Notes: generated from the sequence alone by a model not told the origin. 46,520 nucleotides of DNA from an uncultured bacterium (GCA_949284415.1 CASDVM010000014.1:1-46520); one strand, 5' to 3'; shown: positions 8,746 through 16,319, counted from the stretch's first letter. Translations and numbers: made by a program.

Positions 8746-9354
8746 ATGATAACACTCGCATTTGATACATGCTTAGACAAAATGTATACAGTTTTAAAAC
8801 GGGATGGAGAAGTTCTGGCTTCCCGCATTGTAGAAAACAAAGATAACAAATATCATTCGGCATTTTTGATTTCAACATTACAGGAAATAATGAGCAAAAA
8901 TAACGTTAAACCGCAGGATATAAGTTTAATTGCCGTAAATATCGGTCCAGGCAGTTTTACGGGAATACGTGCCTGTGTAACAGTTGCAAGAGTAATGGCT
9001 CAGCAGTTGAATTGCAAAGCAGTCGGAATATCATCGCTTGAAATTCTTGCGCAGCTTGCCCCAAAAAATCCTCTGGTTGCTCTTGATGCAAGAAAAAATT
9101 GTGCATACCTTTATTACGGCGGTGAAATTAAAGGTGCTGTACAATTGGAAGATGTTCGGGAGATTATAAAATCAGGGGATTATACCGTAATTACAGATGA
9201 TAAATTGCAGCCTCTGCTCGGCGGGACTTCATATCAGGCACATAATTATGCACTCGGAGAAATTCTTGCAAACCTTGCAGAAAAAAAAGATGATGAAGGG
9301 AACTGGCGAAAACTAAAACCGCTTTATATCCAGCCGCCTCCAATGGGAGCGTAG
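8746..9354 (+). CDS. tsaB: tRNA t6A biosynthesis scaffold protein TsaB
   Basis: This 202-residue protein of the ASKHA fold pairs with TsaD in the t6A complex. It opens ITLAFDTCLDKMYTVL and carries the family motif IGPGSFTGIR at about residues 66-75, followed by ISSLEILAQ. Length is slightly below the usual 210-230. The start is preceded by GGAGGG, which belongs to the repeat before it. The last residues (QPPPMGA) run into another repeat, so the C-terminus may have been altered by repeat insertion. TsaD is not in the window. Confidence 0.9.
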   Translation: MITLAFDTCLDKMYTVLKRDGEVLASRIVENKDNKYHSAFLISTLQEIMSKNNVKPQDISLIAVNIGPGSFTGIRACVTVARVMAQQLNCKAVGISSLEILAQLAPKNPLVALDARKNCAYLYYGGEIKGAVQLEDVREIIKSGDYTVITDDKLQPLLGGTSYQAHNYALGEILANLAEKKDDEGNWRKLKPLYIQPPPMGA

Positions 9355-9882
9355 CCGCTCCACCCCACACATTTAGTAACAGGTAGGTTGGGATAAGCAA
9401 AGCATTCCCACAAAAGTTTTTTATTCCCTCCCCAAACGGGGAGGGATAGTGTGGGGTGCAAACAGAAAGAACAGAGGGCAAGAAGGCAGGTTAATTACAG
9501 AAGGTCTTTTTTGTGCGCAGCACCGATAATAGCTTGACATCAGGACTTCCGCTCTTCCTGACATTTGCTAAGCCCCTCTCCTGTCCTTCAGACACCCTCT
9601 CCCCAAGGGGAGAGGGATAAATTCTGAATTTTCTCTCCTCAAGGGAGGGGAACGTAGCCTTTCCATCCGTCATCTGAGAATTGCATGAATTTATTCTGTC
9701 ACTGTAAGAAAGCGTACCACTCCACTCAACACATACTCCTTCCCTCGTAGTAGGGCTGGGGAGAGGGTAACAATCAGAAGAACAGAAATTCTCAGCGCAA
9801 GAGAAATTATTTTAAATCATCTGCTTTAAAAAAGTGAAAATTGGGGAATAATATAATTGAACATTAATCCCGATGGTAAAAT
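9355..9882. repeat. Gene-free 528-bp spacer built of palindromic G/C-rich repeats
   Basis: I see no convincing gene here. Perfect 10-base inverted arms CACCCCACAC (9361-9370) and GTGTGGGGTG (9449-9458) enclose a second palindrome, CCCTCCCC/GGGGAGGG (9426-9445). A related palindrome CCCTCTCCCC/GGGGAGAGGG lies at 9595-9616, with degenerate copies near 9630 and 9740-9770. Short open frames on the minus strand here are repeat sequence and lack ribosome sites. The last 100 bases are AT-rich and hold AATATAATT, a possible promoter element for the next gene. Confidence 0.7.
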
Positions 9883-10836
9883 ATGGAGAAAAAAGTAAAA
9901 AAAACAGAAAATATCTCATTTAAAATCCCCGAAATTCCGCTGACAAGGAAAGAATTAAAAAACTTGCTCAACTACCGCATTCCATGCCTTTGCTGCGGTA
10001 TGGAAATGCTCCATCCCGATATTTACGCAAAATTACTTGACATGACGGAATTATCAGGAGCCGCACAGAATGCAATAAAAATAATCGAACCTTTTGAAAA
10101 GATTATGCATCCTGTTGAAAGGCAGGTGTTTAATATGTTTAAGAGCATGTCTGTTAAATATCCCGACAAAAATTTTAAAGAACTTTTACAGATGAAAAAA
10201 GATGTCCACGAACTGGCACTCGTAAGAATTCAAAGCATAATCTTCAATAAAATAAGTTTTTACAGACGGATTTTGCCTAAAAAAACAGCAAGGCAATTAA
10301 GAAAACTTATGATAAAAACGAATGATATAATCTTCGATCCTGAGCCGCACAAACCTTTTTCAAGAAGAATTTTTATTCACAAATTAAAAAATATACTAAA
10401 AAATCTGGAAAGTCGTAAATTAAAGGAAGAAATAATTGAAATTGCCCGCAGACTTCCACGTTCAAGCGATGAAGTCTGTGCATTTGTTGTAAAAAATGCA
10501 AGAAAACACGCCAACGTCATCGCACTTAATCTTATACATCCGTCTGTCGGAACATTTGAACATCTTATGCCAAAATGTATGAAGGGGATGAACAATTCGC
10601 TGAATTTTGCTCTAGAATGCTCATACTGCAACAACTCAAGACATCATTACCCTATAACCGTACAAATTGAAGAAAATCCTTATATGCCTCAAAATGCACA
10701 AATTCAGGCAGATAAACTTATTTCATTGTGCAAAAAAGGTTTGTGTAAAAAAGAATATATAAAAAATCTGAAAACAGTACTGCAAAATCTTTCAGACGAT
10801 ATTATACATCTTGATATCAGCAAACTTGATGTGTAA
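9883..10836 (+). CDS. Divergent HNH-like protein with large helical insertion, copy 1
   Basis: The protein has 317 residues. An N-terminal IPCLCCGME motif (about residue 37) supplies a CxxCG-type pair. Much later TFEHLMPK (about 228) and NFALECSYCNNSRHH (about 245-259) give the H, N and CxxCN elements of an HNH nuclease. In ordinary HNH domains these parts lie within about 50 residues; here roughly 190 mostly helical residues separate the first pair from the rest. The next gene has the same arrangement, so they are tandem paralogues. The start has only a weak ribosome site. Nuclease activity is inferred from motif order. It could instead be a structural zinc protein. Confidence 0.5.
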   Translation: MEKKVKKTENISFKIPEIPLTRKELKNLLNYRIPCLCCGMEMLHPDIYAKLLDMTELSGAAQNAIKIIEPFEKIMHPVERQVFNMFKSMSVKYPDKNFKELLQMKKDVHELALVRIQSIIFNKISFYRRILPKKTARQLRKLMIKTNDIIFDPEPHKPFSRRIFIHKLKNILKNLESRKLKEEIIEIARRLPRSSDEVCAFVVKNARKHANVIALNLIHPSVGTFEHLMPKCMKGMNNSLNFALECSYCNNSRHHYPITVQIEENPYMPQNAQIQADKLISLCKKGLCKKEYIKNLKTVLQNLSDDIIHLDISKLDV

Positions 10837-10891
10837 TGTTACAGTTATTTACAAACTGGCAAAAAAATATATTCAGGTATATTGTAATTTT

Positions 10892-12373
10892 ATGAAAGTT
10901 TTGCCGGTTACATTCGGAATAAAAAATCAATTTTCTGCAAACGGTTTAAAATTGCATAATACGAATATTTCCGCTTATTTAGCCGCAGATAATACCTGTG
11001 ATACATTTACATCAAATAAAAAAGATATAAATTTCAACGGGAATATTCCTAACTTTATTAACGGTAAAAATGATTTAAAAAAATTGGCAAAGAACGGACA
11101 TCTGAGCTGTATCTGGTGCGGAGGTTCAATGTTTATGCAGAGCGAGCTTGACGCATTCCAGCATTTTTCAAAACGACTTGCATCAAACAGCGAACTGTTT
11201 GCAAGAGTAATGTTGCATTTTAAAGATTATCTGCCTGAAGAAAGAGTAAACTTGATTAAAAATATTTCATGTTACAACATAGCTTATCCTGAACAGAATT
11301 TAAAATTTATTTTAAATAAAATGACTCCCTATGCAGAAAAACGATTGATAGGAAAGCAGTTTTTTATCCTGCACAAACTTAAGCAATTGAAACCGCAGCT
11401 TCCTGTAGAATTACATAAAGATTTTGATATTCTTATGGAACACAGCAAATACAGAATTCTCGGCACACCTTATGTAAGTGAATACAGCGGAAAAGAATTT
11501 TATTACCAGCTGGGCAACTTATCTAAGACACTACCCCCACCGCGAAAAGAAGAAATTTTAAATATGGCTCAAATATTGACTCATCCGATATTCAAAGAAT
11601 CAGGCGGCAGGCTTCCCGAAAAATGGCTGAAACGTTTTTATAAACAAACGAAAATTGCACCCAATACAAAAGGAAATTACATATCTCCTTTTGACAACAA
11701 TGCAAAAGATAAAGCTAAACTGCTTATTTTAAACAAAATTAATAAAATTGCAAGTGATAATAACAACACTGCTATTACAAAACTATGCAATATTACTAAA
11801 AACAAAGTTCTTGGCAAACCTGCTAGCGTCCAGTTCAGTAACAAGGCATTTAACTTTAAACTGCATGAAATTATTGAAAACATAGAAAATAAGGAATTAA
11901 TAGAAAATTTCAATAAGATAGTGAGCAAACTGCCAACATCACTTGATAACAAAGATGCCTTTATCGTAAAGTATAAAAATGACTCAACTGATACAATAAT
12001 TTCAAAACTGCTGGCGGATTCTCTTGTAACACTTGAACATATAACCCCGATTCTCCGAAATACATCTGACAAAGAAATCAAAATACGTAATAAAGATCTT
12101 GCAAAAAATGCACGTATTAAAAGAGGCACAGACAATATAGGCAACTGGGCTCTTGCTCACAGCTGGTGCAACTGTCTCCACGGAAGTAAAAATATAAAAA
12201 ATGAAAATTTTCCGTTCAGCAAAGAAGCAGGCATAAAATATTTTAAAACCCTTGTTAAAGATGTCAATAACGGCTTGCTTTCTGCAGAATCCGTTATTGC
12301 TATGGCAAAAAATTACTTTGAACAAACAGGTATAAGAATAAAATTAAAGGGTATGAAATACACCCGCGAATAA
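10892..12373 (+). CDS. Divergent HNH-like protein with large helical insertion, copy 2
   Basis: This is a predicted 493-residue paralogue of the preceding protein. It has an extra leader ending in INFNGN, then SCIWCGGSMF (CxxCG), then a long helical insertion containing two similar halves (SKYRILGTP... and NKVLGKPAS...). It ends with SLVTLEHITPI and NWALAHSWCNCLHGSK. In the last motif the first Cys of CxxCN is replaced by His, which could still bind zinc. I favour ATG 10892; ATG 10829, overlapping the previous stop, is an alternative. The leader carries the F-x-G motif seen on other proteins here. Function unknown; nuclease is an inference. Confidence 0.5.
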   Translation: MKVLPVTFGIKNQFSANGLKLHNTNISAYLAADNTCDTFTSNKKDINFNGNIPNFINGKNDLKKLAKNGHLSCIWCGGSMFMQSELDAFQHFSKRLASNSELFARVMLHFKDYLPEERVNLIKNISCYNIAYPEQNLKFILNKMTPYAEKRLIGKQFFILHKLKQLKPQLPVELHKDFDILMEHSKYRILGTPYVSEYSGKEFYYQLGNLSKTLPPPRKEEILNMAQILTHPIFKESGGRLPEKWLKRFYKQTKIAPNTKGNYISPFDNNAKDKAKLLILNKINKIASDNNNTAITKLCNITKNKVLGKPASVQFSNKAFNFKLHEIIENIENKELIENFNKIVSKLPTSLDNKDAFIVKYKNDSTDTIISKLLADSLVTLEHITPILRNTSDKEIKIRNKDLAKNARIKRGTDNIGNWALAHSWCNCLHGSKNIKNENFPFSKEAGIKYFKTLVKDVNNGLLSAESVIAMAKNYFEQTGIRIKLKGMKYTRE

Positions 12374-12472
12374 ATTATTACAAATTGTAAAATAAAATCC
12401 GAAAAAAATTAAACTTTTTCCATAAAAATTCCGATTAACAAAATGGACTTAGTTAATAAGGAATTTTCTAAA

Positions 12473-12769
12473 ATGGCAGACACAGGAGCTTCATTTAACA
12501 GACCGTATAAACCTTTCGGGATGAACGTAAAAGTCCCGGAAATAGGGGAAAAGACATTAAAGCTTGCGGGCGGAACATTAGGCAATATCGTAAAAAATCC
12601 GACCGAGCCGCTTTTTAAATTTCTTGAAGATAATGAAGAAGTTTTCACGGGAGATATTAATTACAAAATAAATAAACTGTATGCAGAAAGCTTTACAATA
12701 GGCTCTGCAATGAGAATAGAGGATGAAAAAATTAACGGAATGCCATCATCATTTGATATGCATTTCTAA
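12473..12769 (+). CDS. Small hypothetical protein
   Basis: This is a predicted 98-residue soluble protein. I prefer the ATG at 12473 because AAGGA lies nine bases upstream; the ATG at 12443 has no ribosome site but keeps the same frame. No motif is recognised. It has a KPFGMNVKVPEIGEK stretch, a small glycine patch (LAGGTLGN) and an acidic C-terminal half. A strong terminator follows, which fits the end of a transcription unit. A reverse-strand frame also exists over 12409-12648 but is shorter. Confidence 0.4.
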   Translation: MADTGASFNRPYKPFGMNVKVPEIGEKTLKLAGGTLGNIVKNPTEPLFKFLEDNEEVFTGDINYKINKLYAESFTIGSAMRIEDEKINGMPSSFDMHF

Positions 12770-12844
12770 CCGACCACGCATAAGCATAAGAGATGCAATA
12801 AACTAAAATCTGAATTTATTCTTATTTGTCTATATATGCAATAG

Positions 12845-12868
12845 AAAAGCCCCTAAAGGGCTTTTTTA
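12845..12868 (+). terminator. Rho-independent terminator before pseudopilin locus A
   Basis: AAAAGCCCCTAAAGGGCTTTTTT forms a GC-rich stem with a T run. It ends six bases before the TTGACA box of the next promoter, so it insulates locus A from upstream transcription. Confidence 0.85.
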
Positions 12869-12873
12869 ACGTA

Positions 12874-12902
12874 TTGACAAAACCCGGAAAATCGGAAATA
12901 AT
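12874..12902 (+). promoter_or_regulatory. Sigma70-type promoter of pseudopilin locus A
   Basis: TTGACA (12874-12879), 17 bases, then AATAAT (12897-12902, five of six matches to TATAAT). The ribosome site AGGAGG is at 12926-12931 and the ATG at 12940. The same arrangement is found at loci B and C. Confidence 0.8.
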
Positions 12903-12939
12903 AAATATACGGTTTTTAATTTTTTAGGAGGCAAAAGTT

Positions 12940-12990
12940 ATGAATAGAGAAGAGCTGAGAATCGCCCCCCCCCCGAAAAGATTGGTATAG
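12940..12990 (+). CDS. Locus A leader frame, closed by the C10 tract
   Basis: ATG 12940 follows a perfect AGGAGG by eight bases. As written the frame encodes 16 residues, MNREELRIAPPPKRLV, and stops at TAG 12988. If the C10 run had one more C, the frame would pass GAA-AAG-ATT without any stop and join the prepilin frame at 13188, giving a protein of about 312 residues. I read this as the true start of the pseudopilin gene, in an OFF or slippage-dependent state, not as an independent peptide gene. A separate regulatory leader peptide is the main alternative. Confidence 0.65.
   Translation: MNREELRIAPPPKRLV
12965..12974 (+). repeat. C10 homopolymer at locus A
   Basis: Ten C follow ATCG, 25 bases after the start codon. 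Adding one base fuses the leader to the downstream prepilin frame. The next bases GAAAAG...AACAAGG-like are shared with locus C. Confidence 0.95.
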
Positions 12991-13103
12991 CAAGGGATTG
13001 CGATTTAGAATTTAAAAAGTTAGTAAGATACTGTAGCTCTAAGGCAGTAGGAAGTCCGGAAATATTTTTATGCAAAACTAAGGTATCGGATGGAACGGCT
13101 ACG

Positions 13104-13133
13104 TTCCCCCTCGCCCGCAAGGAGAGAGGGAAA
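13104..13133 (+). repeat. Palindromic repeat inside the locus A coding frame
   Basis: TTCCCCCTC and GAGAGAGGGAA form imperfect arms around GCCCGCAAG. The element belongs to the same family as the spacer palindromes near 9.6 and 33.2 kb. In the frame opened by an extra C it encodes FPLARKERGK, just ahead of the prepilin cleavage region. Locus C carries a related palindrome in the same relative place. Confidence 0.55.
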
Positions 13134-13187
13134 AGTTCTTCACGCTTCGCTTTTCACACTTCATTAAAAAAACGAGCCGCGTTTACT

Positions 13188-13877
13188 TTGGCAGAGGTGT
13201 TGATTACCTTAGGAATTATCGGTGTAGTAGCTGCAATGACAATGCCTTCGTTAATTGCCAATTATCAAAAAAAAGAAACTTTGAGCAAACTAAAAAAAAC
13301 TTATTCAATTTTCAGTCAGGTTGTTAAACAAGCAGAATTAAATGAAGGAGAAACTGAATATTGGGATTTTACTTTAAGTTCAAAAGAATTTTATACCAAA
13401 TATCTTAAGCAGTATCTGAATGCAGGCAATGAATATATTGATAAACCATTACCCAGGGATATGGATTATCATACTCTTAATGGAGGTATAAACAACGCTG
13501 CCGGCGGACATGAAGTCACTTCTAATCCAAAAGTATTTCTTAATGATGGAACATTTTTTACTATATTAAAATCCAGTGATAATTCTTATTCGGTAGTTGT
13601 AAATTTGAATGGATACTCACATCCAAACCGTTGGGGCAGAGATATTTTTGCATTTTCGGTAGTAAAAGGGAAAGGGTTTGTACCGTACGGATTATACACA
13701 GGCCTTATATCTTCAGATACCGGAGAAGTAATCGGAAGCTTTGGAGACAGTATAGACAGAGATAAGATAACAGGAACAGGAAATTCAAGAAGCTGTAACA
13801 AAGAAAAAGACGGAATATGGTGTGCAGCATTAATTATGTTTGATGGCTGGGAAATAAAAGAGGACTATCCTTGGTAA
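13188..13877 (+). CDS. Type IV pseudopilin body, locus A (start displaced by C10 tract)
   Basis: The frame holds a classic prepilin N-terminus: KKRAA then FTLAEVLITLGIIG, with Glu at +5 and a long hydrophobic helix. A globular domain follows, ending CAALIMFDGWEIKEDYPW, a C-terminal signature shared with loci B and 30.1 kb. The only start codon in this frame near the domain, TTG 13188, lies inside the prepilin signal and would delete the cleavage site, so it is not credible. The frame is open back to 12975, immediately after the C10 run, and the correct start is probably ATG 12940 after a one-base change. It would act in the inner membrane as a type IV pilus or type II secretion-like subunit. 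Confidence 0.75.
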   Translation: MAEVLITLGIIGVVAAMTMPSLIANYQKKETLSKLKKTYSIFSQVVKQAELNEGETEYWDFTLSSKEFYTKYLKQYLNAGNEYIDKPLPRDMDYHTLNGGINNAAGGHEVTSNPKVFLNDGTFFTILKSSDNSYSVVVNLNGYSHPNRWGRDIFAFSVVKGKGFVPYGLYTGLISSDTGEVIGSFGDSIDRDKITGTGNSRSCNKEKDGIWCAALIMFDGWEIKEDYPW

Positions 13878-13927
13878 AATTCGTTATACTGTTTTAAAGA
13901 AAAATCTTATCTTTTTCTTGTTTGAGG

Positions 13928-14006
13928 TATAATAAAAGAGAACAATGGAAGTGTATAACTAAATGCGCCAGAAAAGCGCAAAGCCCGCGGAAAGTTCGCC
14001 ACGGGC
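13928..14006 (+). promoter_or_regulatory. Promoter and structured 5' leader of pnp
   Basis: A perfect TATAAT lies at 13928-13933; the -35 region is weak. The transcript leader then holds two hairpins: TGCGC/GCGCA (13964-13980) and GCCCGCGG/CCACGGGC (13983-14006, one mismatch). pnp leaders are RNase III or PNPase targets for autoregulation in some bacteria. Whether this one is controlled in that way is not shown. Confidence 0.55.
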
Positions 14007-14020
14007 AGGAAAGGAAAATT

Positions 14021-16162
14021 ATGGTACCTGAAACAAAGAAATTTGAAATTGAAATCGGCGGTAAAACGGTTACCGTTGAAACAGGGAAATATGCACAATC
14101 CGCAAACGGTTCAGTTACGGTAAGATGCGGTGATACAATGCTTTTTGTTCACTGCTGTGTTTCAAAAGAACCGAGAGTCGGAATTGATTTTTTCCCGCTG
14201 TTAATTGATTATGAAGAAAGAATGTCATCTATCGGCCGTATCCCCGGCGGTTACAACCGTTCGGAAGGGAAAGCCGGAGATAAGGCAATTCTTATTTCAA
14301 GACTTATTGACAGACCAATAAGACCGCTGTTTCCTAAAGGTTACAGAAATGATATACAAATCGTAGCACAGTTATTCAGCTACGATCAGCAAAATCAGCC
14401 TGATACTCTTGCAATGCTGGGGGCATCTTGCGCTTTAATGCTTTCAGGAGCTCCTTTTGAAGGCCCGATAGGTGCGGTCAGAGTATCTCGTGATGAAAAC
14501 GGTAATATGATTGCCAACCCTACACACCAGCAGGCTGACAAATCAGATTTAGATATTGTAGTTGCAGGTACGCATGATTCTGTAATTATGGTTGAAGCAG
14601 GATGTAAATTCGTTACGGAAGACGATATTATGAATGCAGTAGAATTTGCACAAGCTGAAATCAGAAAACAATGCGATGCACAGGTAGCATTTATGAAAGA
14701 ATGCGGAGTTGAAAAAGAAGAATTCGTAAATCCTTACGATACTTCGGAAATCAAAAAAATTATTGATGAAACGGCTCACGATATGATTTTTGATGCTTAC
14801 CACAATTTTGACAGAGAGTACAGACAGAATAAACTTGAAGAAGCTAAAAAACTTGTCAAAGAAAAAATTGATGCTCTTCCTGAAGATGACTACATCAAAA
14901 AAATTATGGAAGAAACAGGCATCGACTTTGTTGCAGAAGAATTCAAAAATGCCGAAAAACACATTATGCGTTCAATGATTCTTGATGAAGGCGTCAGAGC
15001 TGACGGCAGAAAACCTAATGAAGTACGTCCTATCTGGTGCGAAGTAGGTGTATTGCCGAGAGCTCATGGTTCTGCAGTATTTACAAGAGGACAAACACAG
15101 GTATTATCTGTTGCAACTCTTGCAGGCCCCGGTATGAAACAGGAGCTTGACGGAGTTGATCCGCAGACAGAAAAAACTTATATGCACAAATATATATTCC
15201 CCGGATTTTCCGTAGGTGAAGTAAAACCCTTAAGAGGACCGGGCAGACGTGAAGTCGGACACGGGAATTTAGCAGAAAGAGCAAACATCCCCGCACTTCC
15301 GTCTCAAGAAGAATTCGGCTACACAATCCGCGTAACATCAGATGTTCTTGAATCAAACGGTTCAACATCAATGGCATCAACCTGCGGTTCTTCTATGGCA
15401 TTGATGAACGCAGGCGTTCCCGTAAAATGCATGATTGGCGGTGTTGCAATGGGTATGATAACGGAAGAAGGCAAAGAACCCGTTGTATTAACCGATATTC
15501 AAGGCATCGAAGACTTTTTAGGCGATATGGACTTTAAAGTTACGGGAAACGATACCGGAATTACAGCTCTTCAAATGGATATGAAAGCAAAAGGTATTGC
15601 AAACGAAACACTCCGCCGCGCATTAGCACAGGCAAAAGAAGGCAGACTTCATATATTAGGTAAAATGAGAGAAGTAATATCTGCACCTGCTGATCACTTG
15701 TCTCCGTATGCTCCAAGCATTACAACCATGACAATTCCTGTTGAAGATATCGGAACTGTAATCGGACCCGGCGGAAAACAAATCAGAGCAATCATTGACG
15801 CTTCAGGTGCCGAAATTGATATTCAGGATTCGGGTGTTGTTACAATTACCTCTAACGATCAGGAAGGAGCTGAAATCGCTCAGAGAATGATTAAAGAATT
15901 AACATTCAAGGCAGAACCAGGAATGGTTGTAAAAGGTAAAGTTGTAAGAATTATACCTATCGGTGCATTTGTAGAACTCGCACCAGGCAAAGACGGCATG
16001 GTTCATATTTCTCAAGTTTGCAATGAGAGAATAGACACAATTGAACCGCATCTTCATATCGGAGATGAAGTTATCGTTAAAGTAATCAAAATTGACGATA
16101 AAGGCAGAGTTAACCTTACAATCAAAGGGGTAACCGAAGAAGAAAAAGCTCAATTTAACTAA
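14021..16162 (+). CDS. pnp: Polyribonucleotide nucleotidyltransferase (PNPase)
   Basis: This is a 713-residue phosphorolytic 3'-5' exoribonuclease, a core enzyme of RNA decay. Two RNase PH-like domains are recognisable (IGRIPGGYNRSEGK and RPIRPLFPKGY in the first; FTRGQTQVLSVATL and GPGRREVGHGNLAERA in the second), with a helical linker between them. The KH domain has VIGPGGKQIRAI near residue 582 and the S1 domain ends the protein (IGAFVELAPGKDGMVHISQV). I start at ATG 14021, with AAAGGA upstream; extending to 13922 would translate the leader hairpins. It may work with the RNase E/G at 42.1 kb. A long hairpin follows the stop. Confidence 0.97.
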   Translation: MVPETKKFEIEIGGKTVTVETGKYAQSANGSVTVRCGDTMLFVHCCVSKEPRVGIDFFPLLIDYEERMSSIGRIPGGYNRSEGKAGDKAILISRLIDRPIRPLFPKGYRNDIQIVAQLFSYDQQNQPDTLAMLGASCALMLSGAPFEGPIGAVRVSRDENGNMIANPTHQQADKSDLDIVVAGTHDSVIMVEAGCKFVTEDDIMNAVEFAQAEIRKQCDAQVAFMKECGVEKEEFVNPYDTSEIKKIIDETAHDMIFDAYHNFDREYRQNKLEEAKKLVKEKIDALPEDDYIKKIMEETGIDFVAEEFKNAEKHIMRSMILDEGVRADGRKPNEVRPIWCEVGVLPRAHGSAVFTRGQTQVLSVATLAGPGMKQELDGVDPQTEKTYMHKYIFPGFSVGEVKPLRGPGRREVGHGNLAERANIPALPSQEEFGYTIRVTSDVLESNGSTSMASTCGSSMALMNAGVPVKCMIGGVAMGMITEEGKEPVVLTDIQGIEDFLGDMDFKVTGNDTGITALQMDMKAKGIANETLRRALAQAKEGRLHILGKMREVISAPADHLSPYAPSITTMTIPVEDIGTVIGPGGKQIRAIIDASGAEIDIQDSGVVTITSNDQEGAEIAQRMIKELTFKAEPGMVVKGKVVRIIPIGAFVELAPGKDGMVHISQVCNERIDTIEPHLHIGDEVIVKVIKIDDKGRVNLTIKGVTEEEKAQFN

Positions 16163-16184
16163 ATAAACTAAATAGAAACAAAAG

Positions 16185-16277
16185 AATACCGGTTTGGCAT
16201 GTTAAACTTTGATGGATTTCGGACACGTTTCAAAAATCGATTCAGAGCGTAAGTTTAGACAAACTGGTATTTTTTTA
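16185..16277 (+). terminator. Long stem-loop with T run after pnp (terminator or small RNA)
   Basis: AATACCGGTTTG (16185-16196) pairs with CAAACTGGTATT (16260-16271) with one G-T pair. An inner stem TAAACTT (16203-16209) pairs with AAGTTTA (16251-16257). Between them is a 40-base loop that includes GGATTTCGGACACG. A T run follows. The stem is longer and more complex than a simple terminator, so a stable RNA processed from the pnp 3' end is possible. Confidence 0.6.
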
Positions 16278-16319
16278 TATTATTTTGTGCTAAGCTGAAA
16301 TCAACCGGAGGAATTAAAA

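Noticed and set aside
9491-9673. Short minus-strand frame in the spacer before the HNH-like genes
   Set aside because: It is made of palindromic repeat sequence, has no ribosome site and no family resemblance.
9355-9882. CRISPR array in the repeat-rich spacer
   Set aside because: The repeats are palindromes of different length without regular spacing, and no cas gene is nearby.
11677-12144. Minus-strand 155-codon frame inside the second HNH-like gene
   Set aside because: Leu/Ser/Ile-rich antisense translation of a Lys/Asn-rich protein; no start signals.
12409-12648. Minus-strand frame opposite the small hypothetical at 12.5 kb
   Set aside because: Shorter than the plus-strand frame and without a ribosome site; the plus strand has AAGGA and a terminator behind it.
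13188-13877. Pseudopilin A as an ordinary gene starting at TTG 13188
   Set aside because: That start lies inside FTLAEV and removes the prepilin cleavage site; there is no ribosome site before it, while a perfect one stands at 12926-12931.
12940-13877. Locus A as a decayed pseudogene
   Set aside because: The only lesion is the register of a C tract, the whole downstream frame is intact, and two other loci show the same state; decay would leave varied lesions. It cannot be fully excluded without reads.
14549-14962. Long minus-strand frame inside pnp
   Set aside because: Phe/Cys-rich shadow of an AT-rich coding strand; pnp is unambiguous.
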